64,000 nt of DNA from Brucella grignonensis (GTDB lineage: Bacteria; Pseudomonadota; Alphaproteobacteria; Rhizobiales; Rhizobiaceae), in assembly GCF_002252505.1 (NCBI RefSeq), contig NZ_NNRL01000148.1:1-64000 (forward strand). The letters are read 5' to 3'. The notes under the pieces are model-generated. The model was not told where the DNA came from. It searched no databases and saw only the letters and a program-made list of their open reading frames with translations. Shown one piece after another: positions 61,118 to 64,000 of the stretch. Made by a program: the position numbers and the translations under genes. Numbering within the stretch: position 1 is the first letter of the stretch; each line of letters opens with the position of its first letter.

Positions 61118-62169
61118 AGTCAGGGGCAGTCGCAGCAGGCATTGCATTGAAAAGCGCGGTGAGTTCCCGTGTACTCCTGGGCGCGCTGGCTCTTGTCGTG
61201 CTTTTCGTTGCTTTGTGGCTGGGCGCTGCCATTGGTGAAACTGCCATACCTCTGGACGTGGTAGCGAAAACAATTGCCAATCGCGTCTGGAATGCCGGTT
61301 ATCCTATTGCGCCGATTGATGAGGGCATTGTGTGGAGCTATCGGTTGAGTCGGGCTGTTATCGCGGCTTGCTGTGGTGCGGCGCTGGCCTTGTCGGGCGT
61401 AGTTCTGCAATCGCTTCTCCGCAACTCGTTGGCTGATCCCTATATACTCGGTATTTCTGCGGGGGCTTCTACCGGGGCTGTCGGTGTTGCCATTCTGGGT
61501 ATCGGTGCCGGTGTGCTCTCACTGTCAGTGGGAGCATTTATCGGTGCTATTGTCGCGTTCGTTCTCGTTTCGCTGCTTGCGCTGCGAGCAGGGCGCGGCA
61601 ACAGTGCGATCATTCTGGCCGGTATTGCCGGTTCGCAGCTTTTTAACGCGCTCACATCTCTCATTGTCACGAAGGCTGCAAATGCCGAGCAGGCTCGTGG
61701 CATCATGTTCTGGCTTCTTGGCAATCTTTCAGGCGTACGTTGGCCGGATGTTGCGCTCGCCTTGCCCGCCTGCGTGGTGGGGCTTCTTATCTGTCTTTGG
61801 CATGCGCGTGCGTTAGATGCTTTCACCTTCGGTTCGGAGTCTGCCGCTTCGCTTGGTATTCCAGTGCGACGCGTCTATGCCGTTCTGATTGGTGTCAGCG
61901 CCATGATGACGGCCGTGATGGTTTCGATTGTTGGTTCCATCGGCTTCATTGGTCTGGTCATTCCTCATGCTGCGCGCATGCTGGTCGGTGTACGTCACGG
62001 CAGGTTGTTGCCAGCGGCAGCACTTATCGGTGCAATCTTCATGATCCTGGCCGATATTGTGTCTCGCATTATTATTCCCGGTCAGGTTTTGCCTATCGGA
62101 GTCATCACGGCATTGGTCGGTGCCCCAGCATTTGCGCTGCTGCTTGGACAGAGAAGGGGGCAACCATGA
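61114..62169 (+). CDS. Cobalamin-type ABC importer, FecCD/BtuC permease
   Basis: A 351-residue permease with about ten membrane helices. FecCD marks: YRLSRAVIAACCGAALALSG, LADPYILGISAGASTGAVGV, ILAGIAGSQLFNALTSLI and VGSIGFIGLVIPHAARMLVG with the coupling helix. The start is a GTG overlapping the previous stop, and the end overlaps the ATPase start (ATGA). Two copies would form the B12 channel. Confidence 0.92.
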   Translation: MKSGAVAAGIALKSAVSSRVLLGALALVVLFVALWLGAAIGETAIPLDVVAKTIANRVWNAGYPIAPIDEGIVWSYRLSRAVIAACCGAALALSGVVLQSLLRNSLADPYILGISAGASTGAVGVAILGIGAGVLSLSVGAFIGAIVAFVLVSLLALRAGRGNSAIILAGIAGSQLFNALTSLIVTKAANAEQARGIMFWLLGNLSGVRWPDVALALPACVVGLLICLWHARALDAFTFGSESAASLGIPVRRVYAVLIGVSAMMTAVMVSIVGSIGFIGLVIPHAARMLVGVRHGRLLPAAALIGAIFMILADIVSRIIIPGQVLPIGVITALVGAPAFALLLGQRRGQP

Positions 62170-62960
62170 TGCTTTCTACACGCAATGTTTGCTGGTCGGC
62201 AGGAGGCGTTGAAATCCTGCGTAATGTTTCGCTTGATGTGAAAGAGGGAGAATTCCTCGGCATCATCGGGCCAAATGGCTCAGGCAAAACAAGTTTTCTG
62301 TCTCTGCTTTCGGGTGTACGACGCAGCCGTTCGGGAGAAGTAAAACTTTGCGGCAAGTCGATCCAGAAGTTCAACCGGCGTGAGATTGCGCGCAAGCTGG
62401 CACTTGTTGAACAACAGGCAGGTACAACAGATCGGATCACGGCCCGGCAGGCAGTGGAGTTGGGGCGCACGCCATATCTTGGCGCTTTCTCTCCTTGGTC
62501 AGAACAAGACGATGCCGTTGTTGATCGCGCCTTGCATAACGTCGATATGGCACATCTGGCAGATCGTTACTGGCAAACGCTTTCAGGTGGAGAGCGTCAG
62601 CGCGTGCATATTGCCCGTGCTTTAGCGCAAGACCCGCAGATATTGCTTCTGGACGAGCCGACAAATCATCTCGATATCGGTCATCAAATCGGATTGCTCG
62701 ATCTTGTCAGGCGTCAGAAATTGACCGTCGTTGCCGCGCTGCATGACTTGAACCATGCGGCCATGTTCTGCGACCGCATCGCCATAATGAACAAGGGACG
62801 GATTGTAGAATTAGGGACACCGCGCGAGGTTTTACGCGCCGAATGTATTCGCCGTGTCTTCGGTGTTGAGGTGGATGTCGAATATCATGGTGTGCATGGA
62901 TGTCATATTCGCTACCGCGTGCCGGGTTATGCGGCGCTAGAACTTAAGCAATCGGCATAG
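62166..62960 (+). CDS. Cobalamin-type ABC importer, ATPase (BtuD/FecE type)
   Basis: A 264-residue ATPase: Walker A IIGPNGSGKTSFLSLLSG, Q-loop ALVEQQAGTTDRIT (Glu-Gln), signature LSGGERQRVHIARALAQDPQ, Walker B ILLLDEPTNHLD and switch AALHDLNHAAMFCDRIAIMN. A His-rich stretch near the C terminus (VEYHGVHGCHIRY) is unusual. ATG 62166 overlaps the permease stop; long frames beginning further upstream in another frame are artefacts. Last gene of the operon. Confidence 0.93.
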   Translation: MMLSTRNVCWSAGGVEILRNVSLDVKEGEFLGIIGPNGSGKTSFLSLLSGVRRSRSGEVKLCGKSIQKFNRREIARKLALVEQQAGTTDRITARQAVELGRTPYLGAFSPWSEQDDAVVDRALHNVDMAHLADRYWQTLSGGERQRVHIARALAQDPQILLLDEPTNHLDIGHQIGLLDLVRRQKLTVVAALHDLNHAAMFCDRIAIMNKGRIVELGTPREVLRAECIRRVFGVEVDVEYHGVHGCHIRYRVPGYAALELKQSA

Positions 62961-63441
62961 AGACACGGAGGTAATTTATTCGATTTTGGTAATATTTATC
63001 AATTCAGATAGAAATAAATAGGCATTCTATAAAGTAATTTCTAATATATATAATGATTGTTTTCTACTAATTTCGTGAAAAGCTTCATCTTTTTCTTAGG
63101 TTTATCACGTCGTTGTGAGTGTTTTTGTTGACAAACTGTTTCCATTTCATTGACGGTTTGTTTATATGGGCACATGTCGCATTTGGAAAAGTGCTCTCTC
63201 GATTGTAAAAGGTCGAGGTCGTGTCACCGAAGTGATCGGTGTAACCATATTGCGGGTGCATCGCAATTTCGGGTTCCAGATGTGTGAACCTAAATCGATT
63301 TCCATGGTCGATTTTGTGGAGCGATGATGGTTCAGATTTGAACAAGGTATAGATATTGGCATGCCTGTCTTGCGGGGGCAGAACCAAAAGCGGGTATGTG
63401 GCGAATGTAATTTTTCAAATAATTAGTGTAAGCTTTAATTA
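62961..63441. other. AT-rich 480-bp gap after the B12 importer
   Basis: The first 150 bases are markedly AT-rich (long runs of A and T). No convincing gene: a 100-codon frame on the minus strand (63085-63387) and a 53-codon frame on the plus strand (63166-63327) overlap and lack good ribosome sites or recognisable protein. Could hold a decayed gene or a regulatory region. Confidence 0.35.
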
Positions 63442-63472
63442 ACGGCGACCATCCTTTTCGGATGGTCGCCGT
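63442..63472 (-). terminator. Hairpin after the SMP-30-like gene
   Basis: ACGGCGACCATCC and GGATGGTCGCCGT form a perfect 13-bp stem with a 5-base loop. The minus-strand tail is TAATTAAAG, so the T-run is poor, but the stem is very strong. Confidence 0.7.
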
Positions 63473-63479
63473 ACTTTAT

Positions 63480-64000
63480 TCAGGGATGCTGTGCACCGGT
63501 AACCGCGAGATAAACCGCATAGAGTGATTTGGTTGCAGTGATGAACAGACGATTACGGCGAGGGCCCCCAAAGGTCACATTTGCCACCGTTTGCGGCGTC
63601 TTGATCTTGCCGAGCAGTTGGCCTTCCGGTGAGAAACAATGCACGCCATCGCCAGCGCTCGTCCACAGATTGCCATTCGTGTCAAAACGGAAACCATCGG
63701 GCAGACCACTATCGATGGTGCAGAAAATCTCGCCACCGGTTACGCGCTTGCCGCTGTCAACAACGTCGAAAACGCGGATATGACGCGGTGCTTTTTCGTC
63801 GTGGCTATAGGCGCTGTCGGCAACAAAAAGCTTGGTTTCATCTGGTGAAAAGGCGAGGCCGTTTGGCTGTACAAAGTCTGTGATGACGGCAGTAAGCTCA
63901 CCGCTTTTCGGATCTAATCGATAGACATTGCGCGTTGGCTGTTCGGGATCGGCTTTATAGCCTTCATAATCTGCCAAAATGCCGTAGGTCGGATCGGTAA
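63480..64000 (-). CDS. SMP-30/gluconolactonase-family protein (partial, 5' end outside window)
   Basis: The C-terminal 172 residues of a six-bladed beta-propeller lactonase. Marks: DPTYGILADYEGY at the window edge, QPNGLAFSPDETKLFVADSA (the Asn metal ligand), GLPDGFRFDTNGNLWTSAGD (the catalytic Asp region) and GKIKTPQTVANVTFGGPRRN followed by LFITATKSLYAV. Members hydrolyse sugar lactones such as gluconolactone, with a divalent metal. The frame is open to the window end, so the start lies beyond it. Sugar specificity unknown. Confidence 0.9.
   Translation of the reverse strand, partial: TDPTYGILADYEGYKADPEQPTRNVYRLDPKSGELTAVITDFVQPNGLAFSPDETKLFVADSAYSHDEKAPRHIRVFDVVDSGKRVTGGEIFCTIDSGLPDGFRFDTNGNLWTSAGDGVHCFSPEGQLLGKIKTPQTVANVTFGGPRRNRLFITATKSLYAVYLAVTGAQHP

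Noticed and set aside
61740-62165. Extension of the B12 importer ATPase by 142 codons upstream
   Set aside because: The extension overlaps the permease in another frame and is Arg/Ser/Cys-rich noise; the ATPase starts naturally at 62166 with an ATGA overlap.
63085-63387. 100-codon minus-strand frame before the SMP-30 gene
   Set aside because: No ribosome site or family likeness; composition unlike neighbouring genes and overlapped by another weak frame on the plus strand.
1-64000. CRISPR arrays, insertion-sequence transposases, integrases, rRNA genes and prophage structural genes
   Set aside because: Looked for but none seen: no regularly spaced direct repeats with spacers, and no transposase, integrase or phage structural proteins among the reading frames.

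Overview
The window looks like a chromosomal segment of an alphaproteobacterium of the Brucellaceae (Ochrobactrum / Brucella group). The signs are a class I (archaeal-type) lysyl-tRNA synthetase, a PdhS-like PAS histidine kinase with a CtrA-type box in front of it, a tRNA-His without the extra G at position -1, an Entner-Doudoroff zwf-pgl-edd cluster, a ScfR/RamB-type regulator divergent from isocitrate lyase, and many short palindromic intergenic repeats bounded by TTAGAGC / GCTCTAA. These are recognised from the sequence alone; no database was searched.

Layout. 1-2.0 kb is a decayed zone: a frameshifted MoxR-like ATPase tail, an unidentified coding remnant on the other strand, and a HigA-like antitoxin facing a frameshifted RelE/HigB-like toxin. 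2.0-7.3 kb is a beta-oxidation operon (acyl-CoA dehydrogenase, thiolase, hydratase/3-hydroxyacyl-CoA dehydrogenase) behind a 24-bp palindromic operator. 7.5-14.2 kb holds an S24-type regulator coupled to a membrane-anchored nuclease-like protein, an EamA exporter with its TetR regulator, prolyl iminopeptidase, lysyl-tRNA synthetase and a TerB-like protein. 14.2-14.6 kb is dense in fold-back repeats. 15.4-20.3 kb is a complete Dpp/Opp-type ABC importer, followed by proC, two uncharacterised envelope proteins and folD. 23.7-28 kb is the Entner-Doudoroff cluster. 28.2-35 kb holds an SDR whose catalytic Tyr is Phe, an HD hydrolase, an MFS exporter facing a GntR regulator, a LysR regulator, DUF523, DUF3088 and a TyrA-like dehydrogenase.

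35.6-49.4 kb combines a stand-alone Hint-domain protein, glutamylputrescine metabolism (PuuB, PuuA), a class D beta-lactamase, a bestrophin-type channel, isocitrate lyase with its ScfR/RamB-like regulator, and a PotFGHI polyamine importer. Uptake by PotFGHI and catabolism by PuuA/PuuB would work together, and the fatty-acid operon and the glyoxylate shunt are also functionally linked. 49.4-55.4 kb carries an AsmA-like protein, PdhS and tRNA-His. 56-59.5 kb is a TctCBA-type tricarboxylate importer. 59.7-63 kb is a cobalamin-riboswitch-controlled B12 ABC importer. The window ends inside an SMP-30/gluconolactonase gene.

Most unusual points: (1) two perfect TTAA-N7-TTAA CtrA-type boxes flank pdhS, and one sits about 100 nt before an orphan terminator, outlining a possible CtrA-controlled small RNA; (2) a well-placed 32-codon ORF lies between the cobalamin riboswitch and its transporter and overlaps a possible terminator; (3) the toxin-antitoxin pair is tail to tail with a homopolymer frameshift; (4) a 270-bp fold-back element; (5) an SDR with Phe at the catalytic Tyr position; (6) a 79-residue gene behind aceA whose 3' end is duplicated.
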